64,000 nt of DNA from Bizionia argentinensis JUB59 (GTDB taxonomy: Bacteria > Bacteroidota > Bacteroidia > Flavobacteriales > Flavobacteriaceae). The notes under the pieces were generated by a model. The model was not told where the DNA came from. It ran no database searches and saw only the letters and a program-made list of their open reading frames with translations. Of the stretch, positions 19,249 to 28,758 are shown in pieces (positions within the stretch are counted from its first letter, which is position 1; every line of letters starts with the position of its first letter). Where the stretch lies: NCBI RefSeq assembly GCF_000224335.1, contig NZ_AFXZ01000019.1:90700-154699 (forward strand). Direction: 5' to 3'. A program made the position numbers and the translations under genes.

Positions 19249-20190
19249 ATGCCAAACTCCCACACAGAAGCCAAGATTTTTACCTGTACACAAAGTAAAG
19301 TATTAGCTCAAAAAATTGCTGACGCTTTTGGTATTCCTATGGGTAACGTTATTACCTCAACCTATAGTGATGGTGAATTTCAACCATCATACGAAGAGTC
19401 TATCCGTGGAACCCGTATTTTTATTATCGGATCTACAAACCCAGGTGCCGAAAACTTAATGGAAATGTTATTGATGATTGATGCTGCAAAACGCGCTTCA
19501 GCTAGACACATTACCGCCGTTTTACCATATTTTGGCTGGGCAAGACAAGATAGAAAAGACAAACCACGTGTGCCTATTGCTGCAAAACTAGTCGCAAAAA
19601 TGCTAGAAGCAGCTGGAGCAACACGAATTATTACCATGGATTTGCATGCGGATCAAATTCAAGGATTTTTTGAAAAACCAGTCGATCATTTATTTGCTTC
19701 CACTATTTTTCTACCGTACTTAAGAGGTTTGAAACTAGATAATTTAACCATTGCATCACCAGATATGGGTGGTTCTAAAAGAGCATATGCATATTCCAAA
19801 GCACTGGAAAGCGATGTAGTTATCTGTTATAAACAACGTGCCCAGGCTAATGTCATTTCGCACATGGAATTAATTGGCGATGTAACTGGGAAAAATGTGG
19901 TGCTAGTGGATGATATGGTGGATACCGCTGGAACTTTAACAAAAGCAGCCGATTTAATGATGGAACGTGGTGCCTTAAGTGTTCGTGCTATTTGTACGCA
20001 TCCTATTTTATCAGGGAATGCTTATGAGCGTATAGAGAATTCTAAATTAGAAGAATTAATTGTAACCGATTCTATTCCTTTAAAACAAGAAAGCTCTAAA
20101 ATTCGCGTATTAACTTGTGCTAATTTATTTGCTGAAGTGATGCAGAATGTGCATTATAACAAATCTATTAGCTCAAAATTTGTCATGTAG
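19249..20190 (+). CDS. prs: Ribose-phosphate pyrophosphokinase
   Basis: 313 residues, typical length. Makes PRPP from ribose 5-phosphate and ATP for purine, pyrimidine, histidine, tryptophan and NAD synthesis. Seen: the flexible-loop region YFGWARQDRKDKPR, a metal-binding DLHADQIQGFF, the phosphate loop region ASPDMGGSKRA, and the PRPP loop VVLVDDMVDTAGT. It precedes rplY by 54 bp and the two may form a unit. The promoter has exact consensus. Confidence 0.97.
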   Translation: MPNSHTEAKIFTCTQSKVLAQKIADAFGIPMGNVITSTYSDGEFQPSYEESIRGTRIFIIGSTNPGAENLMEMLLMIDAAKRASARHITAVLPYFGWARQDRKDKPRVPIAAKLVAKMLEAAGATRIITMDLHADQIQGFFEKPVDHLFASTIFLPYLRGLKLDNLTIASPDMGGSKRAYAYSKALESDVVICYKQRAQANVISHMELIGDVTGKNVVLVDDMVDTAGTLTKAADLMMERGALSVRAICTHPILSGNAYERIENSKLEELIVTDSIPLKQESSKIRVLTCANLFAEVMQNVHYNKSISSKFVM

Positions 20191-20244
20191 TATCGTTTAA
20201 TACTACCAAAACTAGAATATTAATAATAATTATATATTTAAACA

Positions 20245-20871
20245 ATGAAGTCAATTACAATTAACGGATCTAAAAGAGAAAGCGTAGGCAAGAAAGCAAC
20301 AAAAGCCTTACGTAATGCTGGACAGGTACCTTGCGTATTATACGGAGGTGGCAAACCAGTACATTTTAATGCTGAAGAAATCGCATTTTCAAAACTGGTT
20401 TATACGCCTAATGCGCATACAGTTGTGATTTCTTTAGAAGGTGGAGACAAATTAAATGCAATTTTGCAAGATATTCAGTTCCACCCAGTAACAGATAGAA
20501 TCTTACATATAGATTTCTACCAATTATTTGAAGATAAAGCTATTTCTATGGAAATTCCTGTACACTTTATAGGAAGTTCTAAAGGTGTTAAAGCTGGTGG
20601 TGTTTTACGTAAAAACGCACGTAAATTACGTGTGAAAGCTTTACCAAGTAATTTACCTGATTTTATTGAGGTAGATATTACGCCTTTAAAAGTTGGATCT
20701 AAATTATATGTTACTGCTTTAGAAAACGAAGCATACCAAATCATGCATACTGACAACACAGTTGTTTGTCAGATTAAACGTGCAAGAGCTGCAGTAGTAG
20801 TTGCCGATGAGGATCTTGAGGATCTTGAGGAAGGTGCTGAAGCAACTCCAGAAGCAGAAGGACAAGAATAA
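20245..20871 (+). CDS. rplY: 50S ribosomal protein L25/general stress protein Ctc
   Basis: 208 residues, the long CTC/TL5 form. The N-terminal L25 domain (residues 1-95) has the [24 protein letters not shown] start and binds 5S rRNA. The C-terminal CTC domain (100-190) begins [11 protein letters not shown] and ends in an acidic tail ([20 protein letters not shown]) as often in Bacteroidota. The prs-rplY-pth order is widespread. A strong terminator follows. Confidence 0.96.
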   Translation: MKSITINGSKRESVGKKATKALRNAGQVPCVLYGGGKPVHFNAEEIAFSKLVYTPNAHTVVISLEGGDKLNAILQDIQFHPVTDRILHIDFYQLFEDKAISMEIPVHFIGSSKGVKAGGVLRKNARKLRVKALPSNLPDFIEVDITPLKVGSKLYVTALENEAYQIMHTDNTVVCQIKRARAAVVVADEDLEDLEEGAEATPEAEGQE

Positions 20872-20908
20872 ACCCTTTTTTTCGCAGTGCAAACATTTAT
20901 AAAAGCAT

Positions 20909-20946
20909 TCTATCCCGGTAACTATCGGGATTCAGAATGCTTTTTT
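20909..20946 (+). terminator. Terminator after rplY
   Basis: Hairpin with arms AAAAGCATTCT / AGAATGCTTTT and an inner CCCG/CGGG pairing, followed by six T. It closes the prs-rplY unit before pth. Confidence 0.85.
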
Positions 20947-20955
20947 AATTTTACA

Positions 20956-20963
20956 TACATTTG
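20956..20963 (+). promoter_or_regulatory. -7 element of pth
   Basis: TACATTTG, exact TAnnTTTG, just after the terminator. The predicted transcription start (about 20967-20970) falls on the first possible ATG (20968), so the ATG at 21031 with a leader of about 60 nt is the better start. Confidence 0.6.
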
Positions 20964-21030
20964 AAGCATGTACAAATTCTTTAATTTTTTTAAGAAAAGC
21001 CAAACTTTTAAAATAGACGAAACAGATAGT

Positions 21031-21597
21031 ATGAAAAAATTTCTAATTGTAGGTTTAGGGAATATTGGTGCTAAATATCATAATACACGCCATAATATTG
21101 GATTTAAAGTATTAGACTTTTTAGCCGACAAAGAAAGCTTAACTTTTACAACCGATAAGCTAGGCGATTTAACCACCTATAAATTTAAAGGTCGAACGTT
21201 TATTTTATTAAAGCCGAGTACGTTCATGAATTTAAGTGGAAAATCTGTTATGTACTGGTTAACCAAAGAGAAAATTCCTTTAGAAAATTTACTAATTATT
21301 ACCGATGATTTGAATTTGCCTTTCGGAAGCATTCGCTTAAAAACTAAAGGAAGTGATGGCGGTCACAATGGACTTAAAGATATTCAAGACAAATTAAACA
21401 CCACCAAATATAATCGTTTCCGTTTTGGAATAAGTGATGAGTTTAGTACAGGCCGACAAGTAGATTATGTTCTTGGCGATTGGTCTGACGAAGAAAACAA
21501 AGCCTTAACAGAGCGCTTGGAAAAATCGGTAGAACTCATTAAATCTTTCGGAACTGCAGGTATTAATAATACCATGAGCAGTTTTAATGGAAAATAA
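21031..21597 (+). CDS. pth: Aminoacyl-tRNA hydrolase (peptidyl-tRNA hydrolase)
   Basis: Releases peptides from prematurely dropped peptidyl-tRNA. From MKKFLIVGLGNIG the protein is 188 residues, the normal size. A 21-residue N-terminal extension from 20968 is possible, and some flavobacterial entries have it, but the promoter position argues against it. Seen: GLGNIGxKYxNTRHNIG with the catalytic His (NTRHNIG), KPSTFMNLSG, DDLNLPFG with the catalytic Asp region, and the GSDGGHNGLK loop. It has its own promoter. Confidence 0.95.
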   Translation: MKKFLIVGLGNIGAKYHNTRHNIGFKVLDFLADKESLTFTTDKLGDLTTYKFKGRTFILLKPSTFMNLSGKSVMYWLTKEKIPLENLLIITDDLNLPFGSIRLKTKGSDGGHNGLKDIQDKLNTTKYNRFRFGISDEFSTGRQVDYVLGDWSDEENKALTERLEKSVELIKSFGTAGINNTMSSFNGK

Positions 21598-21865
21598 AAA
21601 TGATTTTTATAATATTGAAATAGCTAATGCTCTCTAAAAATTAGGGTTTTCGAAACAAGACAAATTCTTAATTTTAGACCTTCAAGTACAGCCAGAGTAA
21701 TTGGTAGCGTAATTTTTGTAATTTTATGTTTTTATGACCCTTCCCTATAAACATCATAAAAAGAGCATTTATTTAGCAATAAATAGTTTAAAGCATCTAT
21801 AATATACTGTTATTTTAGCTATTTTTACTCGATACAATTATTTTAGCTAATTTTAAATGCTTATC

Positions 21866-24661
21866 ATGAAACAAAACAACTTTCTACTATTTTGGTTAAT
21901 TCTGTTATTTATTGGTGGATCTAATCTATATGCACAGCAGAATCCGAACTTTAAATCCATTCCAGAGGGGCCATTACAATTAACAGTAGAAAATCAAAGA
22001 CATTTAGCTGAAACAGGATATGTTAGATGTGCTACGGTAGAAGTGGAAGAATTACGCCGACAGAACAATCCTAATATACAATCCAAAGAAGATTTTGAAA
22101 ATTGGCTAGCACCTTTAGCTGAAGCACGTAAACAACGTATTGCCAGCGCCAGAACAAATGGAACGCATAGAGGAGCTATTATTAATATCCCAATTATTTT
22201 TCACGTACTCGCTGGATCTCCCGGTGATGTTCATGACATATCTGCCGAAAAAATACAAGCACAAATAGATCAGTTAAATTTAGATTTTAATAATCTTTCA
22301 GGAAGTACGCATCCAGCAGCTGCATCTGCCGAAATAAATTTTATTCCTGCTGTAGTTGATCCAGATGGTAACATATTGCCAGAGCCAGGTATTGATAGAC
22401 AATATGGTTATACTGGTGCACTCGAAACAGCACAACTCGACAACTCCATTAAGCCAGCCACTATTTGGGACCGTTCTTTATATGCTAACATTTGGACAGC
22501 AAATTTAGAAGATACCTTATTGGGTTACGCACAGTTCCCCTCAAACTCCACACTTCCAGGGATGGATGCTAATAATGGCTCTGCTCTTACAGATGGTGTT
22601 GTGGTTCTTTCTGGTAGTGTCGGTTCATTAATTAATGAAGGAACAGCAACCCCTTATAATAAAGGTCGGACATTAACACATGAAATGGGTCATTGGCTTG
22701 GCTTAAGACATATTTGGGGAGATACTTCAAATTGCACAAACGATGATTACTGTGCAGACACACCAGATTCTAATGCATCTAATAGCGGATGCCCTACTAT
22801 TGATAGATGCTCTGCAGATGGATTAGGCCCTGACATGGTTGAAAACTATATGGATTATACAAACGATGCTTGTATGAATATCTTTACTGCCGATCAAGTA
22901 AACAGAATTATTACAGTTCTTGAAAATGCGGATGGCATTTCAAATTTGCAAAACTCAACAACAGGTAACCCAGAACCTATAATCGCATTTCGTACACCAA
23001 TCTTAAATGAAATGGAAGGTACAGGTTGTAATTATAGAGATTTGGATATTCCAATTCAGATAGGCAAAGCGCCATCTGCAGATGCTACTATAACGTTCAC
23101 TTTAAGCGGTACTGCAACCAATATGACGGATTTCGAACTTGTAACGCCTACGGTTACTTTTACTGCCGGTTCTAATGATATTCAAACCTTAACTTTACGA
23201 GTTTTTGAAGATAGCTTTATTGAAGATGATGAAACCATCATTGTTTACATGACTCTAGCCACATCTGGCGATGCCGAATTAGCAACAAACGGCTCACAAA
23301 CCCTAACGTATACAATAGTTAATGATGACACTGCCCCTACTCTAAATTCTTTAGTCAACGTATTTTCTGATGGTTTTGAAACCTATAACGATTTTGCCAG
23401 TAACCCAGTAGGTGGCTGGACTATGAAGGATATGGATGGTAGTACTACTTATGGCATTTCAAATACAACATTCCCTAATCAATCTTATACGGGTACATTT
23501 ATAGTATTTAATCCAAGTCTAACAAGCCCTTCTTTAGTAGGAGAAAATTTAGACACACATTCAGGCTCTAAAGGGTACTATTGCTTTGCTGCAACTACTC
23601 CTGACAACAACGATTATATTTTTACGCCGCAGATTCTCCTAGATGGAATAGATAGCGAGCTTAAATTTTGGGCTAGATCCGCCACAGCTGAGTATGGTTT
23701 AGAACGTTTTAGAGTAGGTGTTTCTACTACAGACACAAACCCAGACAATTTCACATATTTAACAGCTTCCCCTTATGCTGAAGCTCCAGATACATGGACA
23801 GAATTTACTTATGATTTATCGGCCTATAATGGTCAAGATGTCTATATAACAATACATGTATTATCTAGTGATGCTTTTGCTTTTATGCTAGATGATGTTT
23901 CTGTTACAACATATAAATCAACCACTGCACAAACAGCTGTAAATCCAGGGGCATCTGCTAGAATGCAGCTTTCTGGAGTTGTTGATGTTTATTCTTATGA
24001 TAATACGTCAGGCAATATTATGGCCAGATTAGAAAACAACGATAGTTTCGATTATGGCTGTTTAGATATTTCTGTCATACGTGAAGGCTCTGGATCTCAA
24101 GTCTTCGTAAACACAAACCTAACAGAGTTTGCAATGGATAAAGTTTTTAACATAACTACAGAAAATGCAAACACAAATGGAGACATTACAATTTCCTTCT
24201 ACTTTACAAAAGCAGAAATCGCTGGATGGGAAACGGCAACAGGTAAAAACAGAACTGAACTATATATTTTTAGAGAAGTAAATGGTACGGTTGAAGAAAC
24301 TATAGCTGCAACTGTTGGTAACTTTGGTGACGACATCGTTACCTTAAAAGCTAACTTTACGGACTTAAATGGAACGTTCTATTTTGGACCTCTAAATGCA
24401 TCCTCAAGTTTACAAAACGATGGGGCAAACAACTTTAGCGTGTACCCAAATCCTGCTTCAAATCAATTGACTATAAAAGCTCATAATATATTACCAGATA
24501 GCTACACGGTTTATAATATCCTTGGTCAAGTGGTTTTGAGCAATGAAATTAATAACGGATCAGATTTATCCATAAACACGTCTTATTTAAGCAAAGGCAT
24601 GTATTTTATTAAATTATATCAAGCGTCTAATCAGGTTTCCATACCTTTTATCAAGAAATAG
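21866..24661 (+). CDS. Secreted M43-type zinc metalloprotease, type IX cargo
   Basis: About 931 residues; the start at 21866 (MKQNNFLLFW) gives a normal signal peptide, and a start at 21857 is also possible. The metzincin motif HEXXHxxGxxH is present as HEMGHWLGLRH at about residue 272, followed by YMDYTNDACMNIFT with the Met-turn (VENYMDY), a pappalysin/M43 layout. Further domains are a Calx-beta-like segment (380-490), a choice-of-anchor J domain (495-690) and a C-terminal T9SS sorting domain starting near VYPNPASN. It probably degrades extracellular protein for nutrition. A terminator follows at 24680. Confidence 0.92.
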   Translation: MKQNNFLLFWLILLFIGGSNLYAQQNPNFKSIPEGPLQLTVENQRHLAETGYVRCATVEVEELRRQNNPNIQSKEDFENWLAPLAEARKQRIASARTNGTHRGAIINIPIIFHVLAGSPGDVHDISAEKIQAQIDQLNLDFNNLSGSTHPAAASAEINFIPAVVDPDGNILPEPGIDRQYGYTGALETAQLDNSIKPATIWDRSLYANIWTANLEDTLLGYAQFPSNSTLPGMDANNGSALTDGVVVLSGSVGSLINEGTATPYNKGRTLTHEMGHWLGLRHIWGDTSNCTNDDYCADTPDSNASNSGCPTIDRCSADGLGPDMVENYMDYTNDACMNIFTADQVNRIITVLENADGISNLQNSTTGNPEPIIAFRTPILNEMEGTGCNYRDLDIPIQIGKAPSADATITFTLSGTATNMTDFELVTPTVTFTAGSNDIQTLTLRVFEDSFIEDDETIIVYMTLATSGDAELATNGSQTLTYTIVNDDTAPTLNSLVNVFSDGFETYNDFASNPVGGWTMKDMDGSTTYGISNTTFPNQSYTGTFIVFNPSLTSPSLVGENLDTHSGSKGYYCFAATTPDNNDYIFTPQILLDGIDSELKFWARSATAEYGLERFRVGVSTTDTNPDNFTYLTASPYAEAPDTWTEFTYDLSAYNGQDVYITIHVLSSDAFAFMLDDVSVTTYKSTTAQTAVNPGASARMQLSGVVDVYSYDNTSGNIMARLENNDSFDYGCLDISVIREGSGSQVFVNTNLTEFAMDKVFNITTENANTNGDITISFYFTKAEIAGWETATGKNRTELYIFREVNGTVEETIAATVGNFGDDIVTLKANFTDLNGTFYFGPLNASSSLQNDGANNFSVYPNPASNQLTIKAHNILPDSYTVYNILGQVVLSNEINNGSDLSINTSYLSKGMYFIKLYQASNQVSIPFIKK

Positions 24662-24679
24662 CAAACGTTTTTTGAAACT

Positions 24680-24713
24680 TAAAAGCGGATTGGTACTTAT
24701 ATCAATCCGCTTT
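24680..24713 (+). terminator. Terminator after the metalloprotease gene
   Basis: Perfect 12-base arms AAAAGCGGATTG / CAATCCGCTTTT with a 10-nt loop. A T-rich stretch follows. Confidence 0.85.
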
Positions 24714-24715
24714 TA

Positions 24716-24723
24716 TATTTTTG
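24716..24723 (+). promoter_or_regulatory. -7 element of ribF
   Basis: TATTTTTG, exact TAnnTTTG, 19 bases before the TTG start of ribF. Confidence 0.5.
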
Positions 24724-24741
24724 TACAAATAATTCGTCACG

Positions 24742-25680
24742 TTGAAAATAATAGAAACGCTACATAGCGACTTTAAAGATGATACCGTTATTACCATTGG
24801 TACTTTTGATGGTGTGCATATTGGTCACAAAAAAATAATTGAAAGACTTGTTAATTCTGCCAAGAATAATGGGCGGAAGTCGGCAATTTTAACCTTCTTT
24901 CCACATCCACGTATGGTTTTACAAAAAGATAGCGACATAAAAATGCTCAATACCATTGATGAAAAAGCGGCTATTATGAAAGCCCATGGATTGGATTATC
25001 TTTTTATAAAGAAATTTACAAAAGAATTTTCTCGGCTAAAAGCAAGTGATTTTGTTTCCGATGTTTTAGTGGATCATTTACATGCCAAAAAGGTGATTAT
25101 CGGTTACGATCATCAATTTGGTAGAAATAGAACCGCCAATATTGACGATTTGCGCAAATTTGGCGAGCAATTTGGATTTGAAGTTGAAGAAATTTCAGTT
25201 CAAGATATTAATGAGGTATCCGTAAGCTCCACAAAAATTAGAACCGCTTTACAAGACGGAAACGTAAAAAAGGCTAATAGTTATTTAGGCTATAATTATA
25301 TGCTTACAGGAACCGTTATTCACGGTAAAGGTTTAGGCAAAAACATTGGTTTCCCAACCGCAAATATTCACATTGAAGAGCGTTATAAACTTATCCCTAA
25401 AGAAGGTGTTTACGTGGTGAAATCGGAAATAAATAATAAAACTTACTACGGTATGATGAACATTGGAATTAACCCAACCGTTAGTCAAGAAAAAACACAA
25501 ACTATTGAAGTTAATTTCTTTAATTTAGATGACAATTTATACGATTCTAAATTAAAAATAGAAATGTTAGACCGCATCCGAGATGAACAAAAATTTAATT
25601 CGGTTGAAGCCTTGCAAAAACAATTACAGCAAGATAAACAGACTGCTTTACACTACATAGAAAATAATGCGACTCACTAA
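24742..25680 (+). CDS. ribF: Bifunctional riboflavin kinase/FAD synthetase
   Basis: 312 residues. The start is TTG, with the first residues KIIETLHSDF. The N-terminal FAD synthetase domain has the nucleotidyltransferase motif TFDGVHIGH (residues about 19-27) and SSTKIR. The C-terminal flavokinase domain has GKGLGKNIGFPTANI, the usual GFPTAN motif. It converts riboflavin to FMN and FAD. It overlaps the next gene by 14 bp, so the two are translationally coupled. Confidence 0.95.
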   Translation: MKIIETLHSDFKDDTVITIGTFDGVHIGHKKIIERLVNSAKNNGRKSAILTFFPHPRMVLQKDSDIKMLNTIDEKAAIMKAHGLDYLFIKKFTKEFSRLKASDFVSDVLVDHLHAKKVIIGYDHQFGRNRTANIDDLRKFGEQFGFEVEEISVQDINEVSVSSTKIRTALQDGNVKKANSYLGYNYMLTGTVIHGKGLGKNIGFPTANIHIEERYKLIPKEGVYVVKSEINNKTYYGMMNIGINPTVSQEKTQTIEVNFFNLDDNLYDSKLKIEMLDRIRDEQKFNSVEALQKQLQQDKQTALHYIENNATH

Positions 25681-26998
25681 TTTTCTTTTTAAACAAGTTG
25701 ATAACTCCGCTTTAATAATTTTTAGAATTATTTTCGGATTGCTATGTTTTTTAGAATCCGTTGGTGCCATTTTTACCGGATGGTTAAGACGTACATTAGT
25801 AGAGCCAGAATTTACATTTACTTTTATTGGTTTTGAATGGTTGCAGCCCCTGCCAGGTTCTGGTATGTATATTTATTATCTTATCATGGGAGGGTTCGGG
25901 CTGTTCATAATGCTTGGATATCGATATCGTTTCAGTGCTTTCATGTTTGCCATTATGTGGACAGCAACTTATTTAATGCAAAAATCGTCTTATAATAACC
26001 ATTACTACTTACTCGCTTTATTAAGTGCAATCATGGTTATTCTACCAGCGCATAAAAATGCCTCTTTAGATGCTAAACACAACCCTAGTATCAAAGAAAA
26101 CGGCATGCCTAATTGGTGTCGATACATTTTTATACTACAAATGTTTATCGTTTACACTTACGGCGCTATTGTCAAGCTCTATCCAGATTGGTTAGATGCT
26201 TCCATTATGGGTATTTTAATGAAAAGCAAACAGCATTATAGTCTTGTTGGTGAGTTTCTACAAAATGAATGGTTGCATTATTTTTTAGCCTATGGCGGTA
26301 TTCTATTCGATGGTTTAATAATTCCACTCCTATTATACAAACCAACCCGAAAATTAGCATTTTTTGCAGCTGTATTTTTTCATCTATTTAATTCTTTTAT
26401 ATTTCAAGTTGGCATTTTCCCCTATTTATCGCTTGCTTTTGCCTTATTCTTTTTTGAACCGCAAGCCATACATCGTATTTTCTTAAAGAAGAAACCATTT
26501 TATAGTGATTCACAGGTAATTATTCCGGCTTACAAAAAACCTATGCTAACGGTTTTCGCTATCTATTTTTCGTTTCAGATTTTGTTACCGCTCCGCCATA
26601 TTGTAATTCCACAATCGGTTTTATGGACAGAAGAAGGTCATAGAATGTCCTGGCGCATGATGTTACGCTCTAAAAGCGGACACACCATATATTATGTAGT
26701 AGACAAAAAATCCCAGGTTAGAACCACTGTTAATTTAGACCATTATTTAACCCCAAAGCAAAAGCGTCTAGCAAGTGCAAAACCTGATGCTATTTGGCAG
26801 TTTTCGCAAGTTTTAAAAGAAGATTATGCCAAAAAAGGCCAAGACATTTCGGTATATGTCGATAGCAGAATAAGCGTAAACGGTCGGCCATTTATTCCGT
26901 TTATAGACCCAAATGTAGATTTGGCGGCCACAAAATGGTCGCACTTTAAACACAGTGAATGGATTTTACCGCCGAAACAAGGCTATTTCACGCGCTAA
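25667..26998 (+). CDS. HTTM-domain membrane protein
   Basis: 443 residues. An HTTM (horizontally transferred transmembrane; vitamin K-dependent gamma-carboxylase-like) domain with several transmembrane helices over residues about 15-300, followed by a soluble part with the conserved WTEEGHRMSWRMMLRSKSG block. Bacterial HTTM proteins are of unknown function; the ones related to gamma-carboxylase may modify glutamate residues, but this is not shown. The overlap with ribF by 14 bp suggests co-expression. Confidence 0.88.
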   Translation: MRLTNFLFKQVDNSALIIFRIIFGLLCFLESVGAIFTGWLRRTLVEPEFTFTFIGFEWLQPLPGSGMYIYYLIMGGFGLFIMLGYRYRFSAFMFAIMWTATYLMQKSSYNNHYYLLALLSAIMVILPAHKNASLDAKHNPSIKENGMPNWCRYIFILQMFIVYTYGAIVKLYPDWLDASIMGILMKSKQHYSLVGEFLQNEWLHYFLAYGGILFDGLIIPLLLYKPTRKLAFFAAVFFHLFNSFIFQVGIFPYLSLAFALFFFEPQAIHRIFLKKKPFYSDSQVIIPAYKKPMLTVFAIYFSFQILLPLRHIVIPQSVLWTEEGHRMSWRMMLRSKSGHTIYYVVDKKSQVRTTVNLDHYLTPKQKRLASAKPDAIWQFSQVLKEDYAKKGQDISVYVDSRISVNGRPFIPFIDPNVDLAATKWSHFKHSEWILPPKQGYFTR

Positions 26999-27031
26999 TT
27001 CCGTAATTTTACCGCTTAAATTTTTAATTCT

Positions 27032-28303
27032 ATGTTACAAATACCTTTTATTAGAGAGCATAAAGATTTGGTTATTGAACGTTTGAAAAAACGCCAAATC
27101 GATGCTGCCGAAATGATCAATCAAGTGATTGCATTAGACGAGCAAAGACGACAAGAACAAACACATCTTGACAATATGTTAGCGGAATCCAATTCGCTTT
27201 CTAAAGAAATTGGTATTCTATACAAATCCGGTCAGGCGGAACAAGCGAATGCACTAAAAGCCAGAACAGCAGATTTAAAAACCGAAACAAAAGAATTAAA
27301 TGATAAACTGAATGAAACGGCAGAAGCCTTAAATCAGTTATTATATAAAATCCCCAATGTTCCAAATGAATTGGTTCCTGCAGGAAATTCTGAAGAAGAA
27401 AACGAAGAAATATTTATTGAAGGTAAGATCCCAACCCTTCATGACGGTGCTTTACCACATTGGGAATTAGCTAAAAAATACGATATCATCGATTTTGAAT
27501 TAGGAAACAAAATTACAGGTGCAGGTTTCCCGGTTTATAAAGGAAAAGGCGCACGATTACAACGTGCACTTATTGCCTATTTTTTGGATAAAAATACAGC
27601 TGCTGGTTACACAGAATACCAATTACCACTTTTAGTAAATGAAGCTTCAGGATTCGGAACTGGGCAGTTACCAGATAAAGAAGGGCAAATGTACCACGTT
27701 ACTGAAGATAATTTATACCTCATTCCAACTTCCGAAGTTCCTGGAACTAATATTTTTCGCGACGTTATATTAAACGAGAACGAGTTGCCAATTGGTATAA
27801 CCGGTTACACCCCTTGTTTCCGTCGTGAAGCTGGAAGCTATGGCGCACATGTTCGTGGATTAAATCGTTTACACCAATTTGATAAGGTGGAAATCTTACG
27901 CGTAGAACATCCAGAAAATTCTTATAAGGCTCTGGATACTATGGTGGATCACGTTAGAGAAATTTTACGCGAACTGAAACTACCATATCGTATTTTACGC
28001 CTTTGTGGTGGTGATTTAGGATTTACAGCGGCTATGACTTACGATTTCGAAGTGTTTTCAACAGCGCAAGATCGTTGGTTAGAAATTTCATCTGTATCCA
28101 ATTTCGAAACTTTTCAAGCCAACCGTTTGAAGCTACGTTTCAAAAATAGTGAAGGCAAAAATGAATTAGCGCACACGCTTAATGGAAGTTCTTTAGCTTT
28201 GCCGCGCGTATTAGCTGGAATTCTAGAAAACTATCAAACTCCAGAAGGTATTATGATTCCAGAGGTACTAATTCCATATACTGGTTTTTCAATTATTGAT
28301 TAG
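27032..28303 (+). CDS. serS: Seryl-tRNA synthetase
   Basis: 423 residues, class II aminoacyl-tRNA synthetase. An N-terminal coiled-coil arm (residues about 30-105) binds the tRNA-Ser variable arm. Class II motif 2 is seen in FRREAGSYGAHVRGLNRLHQF, and motif 3 in LNGSSLALPRVLAGILENYQ. TSEVP binds the substrate serine. Standard length; terminator downstream. Confidence 0.97.
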   Translation: MLQIPFIREHKDLVIERLKKRQIDAAEMINQVIALDEQRRQEQTHLDNMLAESNSLSKEIGILYKSGQAEQANALKARTADLKTETKELNDKLNETAEALNQLLYKIPNVPNELVPAGNSEEENEEIFIEGKIPTLHDGALPHWELAKKYDIIDFELGNKITGAGFPVYKGKGARLQRALIAYFLDKNTAAGYTEYQLPLLVNEASGFGTGQLPDKEGQMYHVTEDNLYLIPTSEVPGTNIFRDVILNENELPIGITGYTPCFRREAGSYGAHVRGLNRLHQFDKVEILRVEHPENSYKALDTMVDHVREILRELKLPYRILRLCGGDLGFTAAMTYDFEVFSTAQDRWLEISSVSNFETFQANRLKLRFKNSEGKNELAHTLNGSSLALPRVLAGILENYQTPEGIMIPEVLIPYTGFSIID

Positions 28304-28346
28304 TTTTACAGGAATATTCTTACTTAAAAAGCAATATTTACATATT

Positions 28347-28389
28347 AAAATCGTTAAAGAGCACAAATAACCTGCTATTTAACGATTTT
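28347..28389 (+). terminator. Terminator after serS
   Basis: Perfect 12-base arms AAAATCGTTAAA / TTTAACGATTTT around a 19-nt loop, followed by further T residues. Confidence 0.75.
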
Positions 28390-28460
28390 TTGTTGTTTTA
28401 TTTTGTCAAACAAATAAAAAATTGCAAGTTCGTGTATAAGAAATCTAAAATCTACTGTCA

Positions 28461-28589
28461 ATGAAAAACCTCGCACGACTTTTTCTTCTAATTATATTAG
28501 CTGTTATTGCAAGTACATTTATCTTTTCAGATTTCGATTTATCACAAAAAACGCATAATTCTATAACAGCTTCGGTTGGTGTAGAATAA
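28461..28589 (+). CDS. Small membrane peptide (42 residues), unassigned
   Basis: A short reading frame beginning MKNLARLFLLIILAVIAST, with a single N-terminal hydrophobic helix (residues 6-20) and a 22-residue polar tail. It is bounded by intrinsic terminators on both sides (28347 and 28669), so it has its own transcript. No family is recognised. It could be a small membrane peptide or an untranslated small RNA. No exact -7 element was found before it. Confidence 0.4.
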   Translation: MKNLARLFLLIILAVIASTFIFSDFDLSQKTHNSITASVGVE

Positions 28590-28668
28590 CATAATAAAGA
28601 ATTCCGATCAGATATTTGAATCATCTTGTAATATACAATGATTAATAGCACACTTATTTTGATTGGCA

Positions 28669-28700
28669 AATGCCTGAAATTTTTTCAGGCATTTTTTTTT
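28669..28700 (+). terminator. Terminator after the 42-residue frame
   Basis: Inverted repeat AATGCCTGAAA / TTTCAGGCATT followed by a run of T. Confidence 0.8.
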
Positions 28701-28758
28701 ATAAAAACATTCAGAACATCTACGGTACACTTTTGTTATATTTACAGAAAGTAATGCT

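Noticed and set aside
21598..21856. A gene or remnant between pth and the metalloprotease
   Set aside because: Translations in all frames gave no recognisable blocks.
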